64,000 nt of DNA, taken from positions 310,001 to 374,000 of the forward strand of contig NZ_VOLT01000001.1 in the NCBI RefSeq assembly GCF_007954275.1, given 5' to 3'. The stretch is from Colwellia demingiae (GTDB lineage: Bacteria; Pseudomonadota; Gammaproteobacteria; Enterobacterales; Alteromonadaceae). Positions 39,174 through 48,240 of the stretch are shown here, piece after piece (position 1 is the first letter of the stretch; each line of letters opens with the position of its first letter). The notes beneath the pieces were generated by a model, which was not told the DNA's origin, ran no database searches, and saw only the letters and a list, made by a program, of their open reading frames with translations. A program made the position numbers and the translations under genes.

Positions 39174-40063
39174 AAATAGTCACCTACTTTAAGTTTGTCT
39201 AATTTTACATCTAATAACCATACCGCTGAATGGCCTGCACATTTCACTAAAACACCGATGCAATCGATTGCAAGTATATAACCTGGTTCTATATTGTCAG
39301 GAAATATTTCACTACTAACTCTACTTTTCCAAACTTGCAAATAGTTTTCTTTATATTTAAATTCCGCACCTGGATATGGCGTAGTTAGCGCACGAATAAG
39401 ATTATATATATTCTCTGCTGACATTCGCCAATCAATCAAGCCATCTTCACGGGAGCGCTTCCTCCAACTAGTTGCTTTAGAATTGTCTTGGGGCTTAAAT
39501 TCTGCAGTTCCTTTAAGTAACTGTTCCGTAAAATAAACAATCTGTTGTTGCGCTGTAGATATTATCTTTTTATAGAGAGTATTGGCATCATCCGTGTAAT
39601 CAATATCTATATCCACTTGGCTCAATATTGGGCCGGTATCGGCTCCTTTATCCATCTGAAAAAAAGTTGATGCGGTTTCTTTAAGACCTAAAGCTAATGT
39701 CCAGATAATGGGATGTCGCCCTCTATTTTTAGGCAATTTTGCGGGATGAAATCCGATTACACCTAACTTAGGCAATGTTAAAAAATCGTCATTTAATAAA
39801 TAACTCCATCCGAAGCAAAATATTATATCCGGTTCATAAACTTTCATAAATTCGACACTTCGATCTTTATGTTGAACATCTTCAAAATGCACAGGTATAT
39901 CGTATTCTTTGCAAATAGGAGCCAGTTCCACATAATCCGCATTAAAAGTTGATTCTTTTTTCGTTATAACTGCCACTAAATCAACACCGATAGATTTCAT
40001 TCCTATAAGAGTGTTTAATGCCATTTGACTAGACTGAACACAGCCAATAAGTCCTATTTTCAT
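39170..40063 (-). CDS. Formyltransferase-like protein (Fmt/ArnA fold)
   Basis: The 297-residue protein has the N-terminal formyltransferase fold. The central motif reads GVIGFHPAKLPKNRGRHPI (near 103-121), and the later KGADTGPILSQ supplies the catalytic Asp. In Fmt and ArnA the motif is N-x-H; here the His is kept but the Asn position is Gly (IGFH). A C-terminal FMT-like domain follows (INGW-type region DGLIDWRMSAENIYNLIRALTTPYPGAEF). With the adjacent deacetylase it may swap an N-acetyl for N-formyl, using formyl-tetrahydrofolate, on the amino sugar or nonulosonate. Confidence 0.85.
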   Translation of the reverse strand: MKIGLIGCVQSSQMALNTLIGMKSIGVDLVAVITKKESTFNADYVELAPICKEYDIPVHFEDVQHKDRSVEFMKVYEPDIIFCFGWSYLLNDDFLTLPKLGVIGFHPAKLPKNRGRHPIIWTLALGLKETASTFFQMDKGADTGPILSQVDIDIDYTDDANTLYKKIISTAQQQIVYFTEQLLKGTAEFKPQDNSKATSWRKRSREDGLIDWRMSAENIYNLIRALTTPYPGAEFKYKENYLQVWKSRVSSEIFPDNIEPGYILAIDCIGVLVKCAGHSAVWLLDVKLDKLKVGDYL

Positions 40064-40064
40064 T

Positions 40065-41225
40065 TTATAAACTCAAGTCGTAGAATTTCTTGTTAACAAT
40101 TCCTTCAAGAGGGTAATTAATCACTTGATCAACTATACGTTCAGACGAGTTGCCAATCCCGTAAGGGTTTACTGCTGTTTCACATGACGTAGTAAAATCA
40201 GCAGAGACGGCTCTACCGATTGTATCTCTTATGGATTCTAAAGTTTCGTTACAATGAAGAACAGTCTCACCTGCAATCCGGCCTTTTTGACGATTGCCTA
40301 TATTCACAGTTGGTACATTAAATGTCGGCGTTTCAATTAAGCCACTAGAAGAATTACCAATTACAGCATCACAATACTTCATAGCACTAAGGTAACGGAG
40401 TTGCCCAAGAGACCGAGTTAATAATACCCGTTCAGGATGAAGATTATGATATTCATCTAAAATTTCAATTAATTTACGCCCATGTGTATCGGCATTCGGG
40501 TATGTAATAATTAGTTGATGATTTGGGTAATCATCGAGTACTTTCAAAAGATTAACTAGTGATTCCGATGCACCATCGATTTCTAAAGTAACAGGATGAT
40601 AAGTAACCATAAAGAATGGTTTTTCTAGTGCAAAATCAAGTGCGTCAGAGAGTTCTTCTCGCTTTAATAGCTGTAAATTAACAATGCTGTCAATTCCTGG
40701 TGCGCCAAAATTAAAGGTACGCTCTGGCTGCTCGCCAAGCTGTTGAATTCTGTTCTGGTAAGCTCCTGTCGCAGCAAAGTGCAAATGACTCATTTTAGTA
40801 ATAGAATGACGAACGGCCTCATCAATAAGGCCTTCAGTTTTTTCTCCACCGTGAATATGAGCAACTGGAATACAGGCAACCATTGCAGCCTGTGCTACAG
40901 TCATTGATTCAAACCTATCTCCTAACAATACAATTAAATCAGGTTTATTACGGTCAAGAACCTCTGCTGAATTTATTAACGCAAGACCCATAGATTTGGT
41001 GATTCCCACAGGAGAATCGGAAGATAAAAGAAACTCCATACGTTCCGTAACTGGAAATCCATCTTTTTCAATTTGGTTGATGGTATAACCAAACTCTGGT
41101 GATAAGTGCATTCCACCCACATAGAGTTGTAATTCGACTTCTGTGGATTCGTGTAAACCTTTAATTACCCAATATAACAAGCCATATTCAGCACGGGTTC
41201 CAGTAAAAACGGCAATTTTACGCAT
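40065..41225 (-). CDS. legG: Hydrolysing NDP-sugar 2-epimerase (LegG/NeuC family)
   Basis: The enzyme releases the nucleotide and inverts C2 to give the free sugar used by LegI. The 386-residue GT-B-like protein has FTGTRAEYGLLYWVIKGL near the N-terminus, LGDRFESMTVAQAA, HIHGGEKTEGLIDEAVRHSITK and the C-terminal GNSSSGLIETP. I place the start at the ATG at 41225, preceded by GGAAAAAATA; a TTG-initiated frame from 41237 is less likely. The ATG overlaps the legC stop. Assignment as LegG rather than NeuC rests on the surrounding genes. Confidence 0.9.
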   Translation of the reverse strand: MRKIAVFTGTRAEYGLLYWVIKGLHESTEVELQLYVGGMHLSPEFGYTINQIEKDGFPVTERMEFLLSSDSPVGITKSMGLALINSAEVLDRNKPDLIVLLGDRFESMTVAQAAMVACIPVAHIHGGEKTEGLIDEAVRHSITKMSHLHFAATGAYQNRIQQLGEQPERTFNFGAPGIDSIVNLQLLKREELSDALDFALEKPFFMVTYHPVTLEIDGASESLVNLLKVLDDYPNHQLIITYPNADTHGRKLIEILDEYHNLHPERVLLTRSLGQLRYLSAMKYCDAVIGNSSSGLIETPTFNVPTVNIGNRQKGRIAGETVLHCNETLESIRDTIGRAVSADFTTSCETAVNPYGIGNSSERIVDQVINYPLEGIVNKKFYDLSL

Positions 41226-42378
41226 TATTTTTTCCAATTTGAGTAGGAGAGCTAGGTATATTAATCACCCGAGCTTCAATAAATTCTGAATTTTCGAGAG
41301 AGCCTTTAAGTGCATTTTGAAACATTGGCAGCCTATGCATTAATTTCCATATTGGACGAGTCATAACACCATTTGCATTCGTTTCTTTAATAAAATTTTC
41401 ACGGCTAACCACATCAGGACAAATTATCGCATTTAACCAGTAATTTGATTTGGCATATTCTGGCTCTTCAACAAATTCAAAGTCTGAATTTTGAAATAAA
41501 TTCTTATATTGCAGTGCTAGGGCTCTTTTTTGCTTTAGAAAGGTAGGTAACACTTCCATTTGTGCACAACCTAGCGCAGCATTTAAATTAGGTAAACGGT
41601 AGTTAAAGCCCGGTTCATCATGAAAGAATTCGTAAGGATGCGGAACTTTGGCCGTAGTTGTTACATGTTTAGTATGCATACCTTCATCATAGCTTTTGCA
41701 TAAAACCATGCCGCCGCCACCTGTGGTAATAACTTTATTACCATTAAAGCTGACTGCACTGAAAGAACCAAAAGTGCCTGTGTGCTGCCCTTTATAAAAA
41801 GATCCTAAACTTTCCGCTGCATCTTCCACTAAGGCAATATTCCATTTAGCACAAACAACCACTAGTTCATCAATTTCTACGGGGTGACCAAAAGTATGCA
41901 TAGGTACTGCAGCACGAAAGACCTGTTGAGTAACTTTATGCTGGCTTAAACCATCGTTATTAATAAAAGCATTATCTTCGAGGTAACATTCTAACGCTTT
42001 AGGGCATAAACCTAGGCTGACTTTAGACACATCAACAAAGACAGGCTCTGCACCCATATGATATAAAGCATTACAGGTCGCGACAAAAGTTAATGCCTGA
42101 GTAATAACAAGGTCACCTGATTTCACACCTGCCATATACAACGCAGTATGCAAAGCAGCGGTGCCATTAACAGTTGCGATGGCTTTGGCTGTTCCCGTGT
42201 AGGCTTCAATTTGTTGCTCAAACTGGTCGACATATTTCCCAACGCTAGAAACAAATGTACTATCGAGGGTATTATTTACATACTCCTTTTCATTACCACC
42301 AAAAGTTGGTGCATGAAGTGGAATAAACTCTTTTGTTTGATAGAGCTCTTGAACAAAGTTAACTAATTTATTATGCAT
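41218..42378 (-). CDS. legC: LegC-type PLP-dependent sugar aminotransferase
   Basis: The 386-residue DegT/DnrJ/EryC1-family enzyme transfers an amino group to the 4-keto sugar made by LegB. Visible are PTFGGNEKEYV, TVNGTAALHTAL, VEDAAESLGSFYKG and the lysine segment SFNGNKVITTGGGGM (PLP Lys near residue 208), plus PGFNYRLPNLNAALGCAQ. The family annotation in Leg clusters is 'LegC'. It lies 19 bases after legB and overlaps legG by 8 bases. Confidence 0.92.
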   Translation of the reverse strand: MHNKLVNFVQELYQTKEFIPLHAPTFGGNEKEYVNNTLDSTFVSSVGKYVDQFEQQIEAYTGTAKAIATVNGTAALHTALYMAGVKSGDLVITQALTFVATCNALYHMGAEPVFVDVSKVSLGLCPKALECYLEDNAFINNDGLSQHKVTQQVFRAAVPMHTFGHPVEIDELVVVCAKWNIALVEDAAESLGSFYKGQHTGTFGSFSAVSFNGNKVITTGGGGMVLCKSYDEGMHTKHVTTTAKVPHPYEFFHDEPGFNYRLPNLNAALGCAQMEVLPTFLKQKRALALQYKNLFQNSDFEFVEEPEYAKSNYWLNAIICPDVVSRENFIKETNANGVMTRPIWKLMHRLPMFQNALKGSLENSEFIEARVINIPSSPTQIGKNNA

Positions 42379-42397
42379 AGTATTTTCTTGAATCTTA

Positions 42398-43588
42398 TTA
42401 CATTTTACTATCTAGGTATTTGCCTGTTTCTTTATGCCCAAACTCAGGGAGCATTTTAAAAAACAGATCAACAATTTCATCTTTTGTCCAAGCTTTGTCT
42501 TGTTTAAGCCCAGTAATTGTTTGCTCAAATTCTTTAACCAACTGAGGATCAAATAAGGCCTCATTTTTAATTACGCCTAAATTTTCAAATCTTTCCATGT
42601 CGAGTGTTTCATTATCAGTAAAGAACTCTTCAAAATCTTTTTCTCCTGTTGTATCACTATCAGTGAACAAACAAGGCCACTTACCTGCTTGAGGTAATGT
42701 CTTGGCTAACTCTCTTGCTTCATCTTCAGTTTTACAAAGGTGCGGTTCATAGCCCATATTTTCAAGGTATTTTACCGCGATATCTGCGAAGGTTATTAAG
42801 TGTAATGACTCACTAAGTTTAGGGAAGAATATATCTCTATTATCTCCGAATATACATGACATCAAGCATAATTCTCCCGACTCTTGCGGCGTAACAAAAT
42901 AACGTTTTATATCTCTAGGAGCAACGATAGGCTGGCGTTTTTGAATGCGTTGATTAAAACCGTGAAGTAACGAACCATCCGAAAAAGCAACATTTGCAAA
43001 GCGTGCCGTTGATATGGCAATATCCGCACTACGTCTCATCAAAAACATTTCCATAATACGCTTAGAAGCTCCCATCATATTAACCGGGTTGGCCGCTTTA
43101 TCCGTGGAAACACAAAAGTACTTTTTACTTCCTTTCTCTGCTGCCTGCTTCATGGTCTTTTCAGTATTAAATACATTAACATCAATCATGCGCATTAAAG
43201 TGTAAGGATCTTTTTCACTGCGAACATGCTTTAAAGCAGAAAGGTTTAATACGTAATCATACTGACCATCGGCCTTGATGAAAGCATCGTATTCTATAGA
43301 GCCGATATCAAGCGCAAACGTCTGAAAATCACCGATAATGTAACCAAAGGAGCTACGAATATCACGTACTAATTCAACCATGTTGTTTTCACTTATATCG
43401 ACAACATGTAGCTTTTTAGGGTTGCGTTTAAAAATTTCTTTTGCAACAGCTTGACCAATTGAACCCGCCCCACCTAAAACAAGAAAACTGGAACTAGAAA
43501 CAATATCCATTAACTGTGAATCGTTCTTTGCAATATCACTCGTAAATAATTCTTTTTCACGACCTATTAAAGACAAAACTGAAGTCAT
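42398..43588 (-). CDS. legB: NDP-GlcNAc 4,6-dehydratase of the legionaminate pathway (LegB-like)
   Basis: The 396-residue soluble SDR has GGAGSIGQAVAKEIF (near 39), SALKHVRSEKDPYT and STDKAANPVNMMGASKR, where TDK occupies the catalytic site as in PglF/CapD enzymes. It also has a C-terminal extension beyond the core domain (about 310-396). It would form the 4-keto-6-deoxy precursor for LegC. Next to a PtmE homologue the substrate is probably GDP-GlcNAc rather than UDP-GlcNAc, which is inference. It is the first gene of the nonulosonate block, after a 110-base gap. Confidence 0.88.
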   Translation of the reverse strand: MTSVLSLIGREKELFTSDIAKNDSQLMDIVSSSSFLVLGGAGSIGQAVAKEIFKRNPKKLHVVDISENNMVELVRDIRSSFGYIIGDFQTFALDIGSIEYDAFIKADGQYDYVLNLSALKHVRSEKDPYTLMRMIDVNVFNTEKTMKQAAEKGSKKYFCVSTDKAANPVNMMGASKRIMEMFLMRRSADIAISTARFANVAFSDGSLLHGFNQRIQKRQPIVAPRDIKRYFVTPQESGELCLMSCIFGDNRDIFFPKLSESLHLITFADIAVKYLENMGYEPHLCKTEDEARELAKTLPQAGKWPCLFTDSDTTGEKDFEEFFTDNETLDMERFENLGVIKNEALFDPQLVKEFEQTITGLKQDKAWTKDEIVDLFFKMLPEFGHKETGKYLDSKM

Positions 43589-43698
43589 TCTTTTCCCTTT
43601 CTAACACTCAAAATAGTAACTGAACATAATGTATAAATATCTATTAAAGCATTCAGTTTCTTTTAAAACACATAATGATGCAGAATATAAAACCTCTG

Positions 43699-44670
43699 CT
43701 ATCCTCGAAATTTATTTTGATTCTTAAGGAACCACTGATAAGATAAAGTCAGCCCTGACTCTAAATTGACAGAAGACTCCCAGCCTAATGACTTTAAACG
43801 TTCAACATTCATCAGTTTACGCGGAGCTCCATCTGGTTTACTTATATCAAAATTAATTTGACCTTTAAAACCAACTACTTTTGCAACTGTTTCAACTAAT
43901 TCATGGATTGTACAATCAACACCCGTTCCTACATTAATATGACTTAGCATAGGTTCTGTATTTTCATCATAAATTTCTTTATCTAATTCCATCACATGAA
44001 TTGAAGCTGCGGCCATATCATCTACATATAAGAATTCTCGCATCGCCTTGCCACTACCCCAAGCAACAACCTCTTTATCGTTATTTAGTTTTGCCTCATG
44101 AAAACGACGAATTAATGCTGGAATAACATGACTATTTTCAGGGTGAAAATTATCGTGAGCACCATAAAGGTTTGTAGGCATAACACTACGGTAATCTCTA
44201 CCATACTGGCGATTATAACTCTCACATAATTTGATGCCTGCAATTTTTGCAACCGCATAAGGTTCATTTGTTTCTTCTAAGGTACCAGTCAACAATGCAT
44301 TTTCAGCCATAGGTTGCTCTGCTAACTTAGGATAAATACATGATGAGCCTAAAAACAATAACTGCTGAATATTCGCTAAATGAGCACTGTGAATAATATT
44401 ACATTGGATCATTAAGTTTTCATAAATGAAATCTGCGGGATAAGTGCTATTAGCAACTATTCCCCCCACTTTAGCGGCAGCTAAATAGACTTGAGCGATG
44501 TTTTCTACTTTAAAAAATTCGAGGACCGCTTGCTGATTGGTTAAATCTAGTTCTTTGCGTGAACGAGTAATTATTTCAATATTCTCAACTTTACTTAGCT
44601 GGCGCACAATAGCAGATCCAACCATTCCATTATGGCCTGCAACAAAAATTCGCTTTTTTATTTCATTCAT
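43699..44670 (-). CDS. fcl: GDP-L-fucose synthase
   Basis: Fcl epimerises and reduces GDP-4-keto-6-deoxymannose to GDP-L-fucose. The 323-residue SDR has [16 protein letters not shown] (near 10), [28 protein letters not shown] and the [20 protein letters not shown] Tyr-Lys site, then [22 protein letters not shown]. All conserved segments are present. It follows gmd by 143 bases; the gap holds a hairpin and repeat-like sequence. Confidence 0.97.
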   Translation of the reverse strand: MNEIKKRIFVAGHNGMVGSAIVRQLSKVENIEIITRSRKELDLTNQQAVLEFFKVENIAQVYLAAAKVGGIVANSTYPADFIYENLMIQCNIIHSAHLANIQQLLFLGSSCIYPKLAEQPMAENALLTGTLEETNEPYAVAKIAGIKLCESYNRQYGRDYRSVMPTNLYGAHDNFHPENSHVIPALIRRFHEAKLNNDKEVVAWGSGKAMREFLYVDDMAAASIHVMELDKEIYDENTEPMLSHINVGTGVDCTIHELVETVAKVVGFKGQINFDISKPDGAPRKLMNVERLKSLGWESSVNLESGLTLSYQWFLKNQNKFRG

Positions 44671-44758
44671 TATTTAACCTAAAATTACTAATAACAATAT
44701 TACCACCGAGAACACAGAGACGCTCCTCGCTACACCGATAGAAGGTTTAAAGTAATAA

Positions 44759-44788
44759 AAAGAAAGTCTCTAATTAGTTACTTTCTTT
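44759..44788 (-). terminator. AT-rich hairpin after gmd
   Basis: On the minus strand AAAGAAAGT and ACTTTCTTT form a 9-bp stem with a 12-base loop, and the T-rich 3' arm runs into TTTAT. It lies 26 bases after the gmd stop. It is a weak terminator at best and may attenuate transcription between gmd and fcl. Confidence 0.45.
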
Positions 44789-44813
44789 GTTTACTTGGTT
44801 GTGTAATTTTGAA

Positions 44814-45941
44814 TTAACTCTCAAGGGTTACCGCAAGGTTGTAACCGTGTTCTTTTAAAATTGCATGTTGCTTCGCTTTGTTAAGATCATTCTCAACCAT
44901 TTCGGCACACATCTCTTCAACAGTAATCTGTGGAACCCAACCAAGCTTTTCTTTTGCTTTAGTAGGGTCACCTAATAGCGTTTCAACTTCTGCAGGGCGG
45001 AAATAGCGTGGATCAACTTTAACAATAACATCACCTACGCTTAATGCTGGTGCATTATCACCAGTGATAGCCGTTATAGTGGCAATTTCATTTAGACCTT
45101 CACCGCTAAACTCAAGCTCAATACCAGCTTCTTTAGCAGATAAAGTGACAAATTCACGTACAGAGATTTGCTTACCGGTTGCGATAACAAAATCATCAGC
45201 AATTTCTTGTTGCAACATCATCCACTGCATACGCACGTAATCTTTTGCATGACCCCAGTCACGTAGGGCGTCCATATTACCTAGAAATAAACATTTCTCT
45301 AACCCTTGTGAAATATTGGCGATTGCACGAGTAATTTTACGTGTTACGAAGGTTTCACCACGACGAGGAGACTCATGGTTAAATAAAATACCGTTACAAG
45401 CGTACATACCATATGATTCACGATAATTAACAACTATCCAATAGGCATACATTTTTGCCACAGCGTAAGGAGAACGAGGGTGAAAAGGCGTTGTTTCTTT
45501 TTGAGGTATTTCTTGTACTTCACCATATAACTCTGAAGTTGATGCCTGGTAGAACTTGGTTTTCTTTTCTAATCCTAAAAAACGAATAGCTTCAAGAAGG
45601 CGTAATGTACCCATAGCATCAACATCAGCTGTGTATTCTGGGCACTCAAAAGAAACGGCAACATGAGATTGTGCACCTAAATTGTATACTTCATCAGGTT
45701 GCACATCTTTGATAATACGCGTTAGATTTGAAGAATCGGTTAAATCACCATAATGTAGGAAAAACTTTTGGTCTTTTTCATGATTATCTTGATAAATATG
45801 ATCAACACGTTCTGTGTTTAGCGATGAAGCACGGCGTTTTATACCGTGTACTTCATATCCTTTTTCTAACAATAATTCGGCAAGATATGAGCCATCTTGG
45901 CCTGTAACACCGGTAATTAACGCAACTTTATTCTTAGTCAT
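44814..45941 (-). CDS. gmd: GDP-mannose 4,6-dehydratase
   Basis: Gmd converts GDP-mannose to GDP-4-keto-6-deoxymannose. The 375-residue enzyme has [58 protein letters not shown] and [19 protein letters not shown], with [16 protein letters not shown]. The C-terminal [17 protein letters not shown] segment matches the E. coli-type enzyme. I place the start at the ATG at 45941 behind an AGGAAAAA site; an upstream in-frame start (45989) would add a hydrophobic tail without a ribosome site. Confidence 0.97.
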   Translation of the reverse strand: MTKNKVALITGVTGQDGSYLAELLLEKGYEVHGIKRRASSLNTERVDHIYQDNHEKDQKFFLHYGDLTDSSNLTRIIKDVQPDEVYNLGAQSHVAVSFECPEYTADVDAMGTLRLLEAIRFLGLEKKTKFYQASTSELYGEVQEIPQKETTPFHPRSPYAVAKMYAYWIVVNYRESYGMYACNGILFNHESPRRGETFVTRKITRAIANISQGLEKCLFLGNMDALRDWGHAKDYVRMQWMMLQQEIADDFVIATGKQISVREFVTLSAKEAGIELEFSGEGLNEIATITAITGDNAPALSVGDVIVKVDPRYFRPAEVETLLGDPTKAKEKLGWVPQITVEEMCAEMVENDLNKAKQHAILKEHGYNLAVTLES

Positions 45942-46004
45942 ATTTTTTCCTAAATATATTATCAATTTTTTAATAACAGATGCTATCAATTTGTTATTAT
46001 TACT

Positions 46005-46478
46005 TCAAAGGCTAAAGGCTTCACCTGCTTTTTTGCCTTTTTGAAAGTACCACTTTGTATGTTTATGTACTGCATCATGGTTCAGTAACTCACTTTTGTT
46101 GAACCATTGGTATTCATTATGTTGCTCAGTCGGTAGTTTCATAACACTTTCGTTAAAAAAGAGTTCATATGCTAATACGATATAATGTGTAGTGAACTTA
46201 TCTACAGTGACATTATCTTCATAAAAATGCTGATACACACCTAAAAACTTAGCCTCACGTTTGTCACTTGATAACTCTGCTTTTAATATACGACTAAATG
46301 CAATTTCTAAAGGTTCATCTTTTAAAACCCTACCACCAGGGACAAACCAATAATGTTGAGCTGGACGATTAGTTCGTTTACCTAATAAAATTTGTCCTTC
46401 ACTATTCTTAACCACTAAATCTATTGAGATCAAAGGCGTTGATGCTATAACGGTTTTGAAAGTAGCTAATGGTAACAT
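46005..46478 (-). CDS. gmm: GDP-mannose mannosyl hydrolase (Nudix)
   Basis: The 157-residue Nudix protein matches the Gmm type: LLGKRTNRPAQHYWFVPGGRV followed by a degenerate Nudix box (KDEPLEIAFSRILKAELS) that lacks the usual EExG residues, as Gmm does. It also has the YQHFYEDN loop. Gmm hydrolyses GDP-mannose (and GDP-glucose) to GDP and sugar and may tune GDP-mannose levels. It lies between manC (24 bases upstream) and gmd, as in colanic-acid-type gene sets. Confidence 0.93.
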   Translation of the reverse strand: MLPLATFKTVIASTPLISIDLVVKNSEGQILLGKRTNRPAQHYWFVPGGRVLKDEPLEIAFSRILKAELSSDKREAKFLGVYQHFYEDNVTVDKFTTHYIVLAYELFFNESVMKLPTEQHNEYQWFNKSELLNHDAVHKHTKWYFQKGKKAGEAFSL

Positions 46479-46502
46479 ATCTATTGTTCTACTTCATTCA
46501 TG

Positions 46503-47927
46503 CTATTTTCGTCCATACTTATCATCAAATCGAACGATATCATCTTCACCCAAGTATGAGCCTGTTTGTACTTCTATTAATTCTAACGGTAATACACCTG
46601 GATTCTCTAATGCGTGTATTTGACCTAATGGAATATGGGTCGATTCATTTTCAGACATTAAAAACGTTTTATCTCCATTAGTCACTTTGGCTGTACCTGA
46701 AACGACTATCCAATGCTCCGATCTATGATGGTGCATTTGAACTGACAGTTTTGCACCTGGTTTAACCGTTATACGCTTTACTTGATCTCTGGTTCCCAAG
46801 TCGAGTGAGTCATATTTACCCCATGGGCGATATACTTCACGTTGATGTTTATATTCATAGCGCTCTTCAGCCTTTAACGTATTAACAATTGATTTTACCT
46901 CTTGTACTTTATCTTTGTTAGCAACTAATATGGCATCTTTTGTTTCAACAATAACTAAGTTATCAACACCTACGGTTGTTACCAATCTGTTTTGAGAATT
47001 TATATAACAGTTAGTTGTTGACTGTGAAATAACGTCACCTTGTGAAACATTACCCTTTTCATCTTTTGGGCTTACTTCCCAAAGTGAAGAAAAGGAACCA
47101 ACGTCACTCCATTCGGCATCCAATGGCACAACAACAGCATGTTCTGTATGCTCCATTACCGCATAATCGATAGAGTCTTCTGGACATTGTTCAAAAATAT
47201 CAGCACTAATACGGGTAAAATCTAAATCATGAGTTTTAATATTAAAAGCATCTTCGCAGATTGATAATATTTCAGGTGAATATTTTTTTAGCTCTTCTAT
47301 ATAGCGAGAAGCTTTAAACATAAACATGCCGCTATTCCATAAATATTCGCCTGTTGCTAAATAGTCTTGAGCGGTTGCTAGGTTTGGCTTTTCTACAAAA
47401 TTTGCTACAGTGTAACTTTCAGCATTTACCTGTTCAGTTTTTGAAGTAAGAAGACTACCTTGTTTTATGTAGCCGTAACCTGTTTCTGCGTGGGTAGGAA
47501 CAATACCAAAAGTAACTAATTTACCTTGCTCTGCAAATATTGACGCCAAAGTAATAGATTGTTGAAAGGCCTGACCATTTTTAATGACATGATCTGCCGC
47601 AAGCACTAACAAAAGCGGGTCATCACCGTTATCTAATGCAGCAAGAGCTGCTAAGGTAATTGCTGGTGCGGTATTTTTCCCCATAGGCTCAAGAATAATA
47701 CTGCTAGCTTTATTGTTGTTTTGACGTAATTGTTCCGCAACAATAAAACGATGTTCATTATTACAGATAATAATAGGATCTAAACAATTGCTATCTAAAC
47801 GATTAATTGTTTCTTGTAATAAGGTATTTTCACTGATTAAGGGTAAAAATTGTTTTGGGTGAAGCGCACGTGACAGTGGCCATAATCGGCTCCCGCTGCC
47901 ACCAGACATAATTACTGGTAATATCAT
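46503..47927 (-). CDS. manC: Mannose-1-phosphate guanylyltransferase / mannose-6-phosphate isomerase
   Basis: The 474-residue bifunctional type II enzyme has an N-terminal guanylyltransferase domain ([22 protein letters not shown] near 8; [14 protein letters not shown]) and a C-terminal cupin isomerase domain ([18 protein letters not shown] near 405). It makes GDP-mannose for gmd. A TATAAT box lies about 65 bases upstream. No phosphomannomutase (manB) gene is in the window, so mannose 1-phosphate must come from a mutase encoded elsewhere. Confidence 0.96.
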   Translation of the reverse strand: MILPVIMSGGSGSRLWPLSRALHPKQFLPLISENTLLQETINRLDSNCLDPIIICNNEHRFIVAEQLRQNNNKASSIILEPMGKNTAPAITLAALAALDNGDDPLLLVLAADHVIKNGQAFQQSITLASIFAEQGKLVTFGIVPTHAETGYGYIKQGSLLTSKTEQVNAESYTVANFVEKPNLATAQDYLATGEYLWNSGMFMFKASRYIEELKKYSPEILSICEDAFNIKTHDLDFTRISADIFEQCPEDSIDYAVMEHTEHAVVVPLDAEWSDVGSFSSLWEVSPKDEKGNVSQGDVISQSTTNCYINSQNRLVTTVGVDNLVIVETKDAILVANKDKVQEVKSIVNTLKAEERYEYKHQREVYRPWGKYDSLDLGTRDQVKRITVKPGAKLSVQMHHHRSEHWIVVSGTAKVTNGDKTFLMSENESTHIPLGQIHALENPGVLPLELIEVQTGSYLGEDDIVRFDDKYGRK

Positions 47928-48240
47928 TATTTTAATCTTTTAACCTATTAGTGACTAAATAATTAGTTACTGAAAATTTTAATTGAAAAATTATACTTGA
48001 GTTTATGCACTATTGCAGTAAAAAAACTCCTTTTATTCTTTTACTTTAAACAAGGCAGCGACGAGAGTATTACTATTTAGAATATCTATATATTTCACAG
48101 AGTACTCTGAGGCTAAGCTGTACAGATAAGTTAAAAATACTATGTAATTAGTCTAGTTATAAAGATAAGAATATTACCATGAACACAGACGTGATTAATG
48201 CTCATGGTGGAAGTCTTTTGGCTTTGAATTATCTCTTTAT
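47928..48240. other. Intergenic region between wzz and manC
   Basis: The 313-base gap holds a TATAAT box on the minus strand (47990-47995) that may serve manC, with only a weak -35 candidate. It also has a perfect 12-base palindrome CAGAGTACTCTG at 48098-48109. A short open frame from 48179 reads into the antisense of wzz and I treat it as chance. Confidence 0.5.

Noticed and set aside
45941-45989. Longer gmd start adding a hydrophobic N-terminal tail
   Set aside because: The ATG at 45941 has a good AGGAAAAA ribosome site and gives the normal Gmd N-terminus. The extension has neither.
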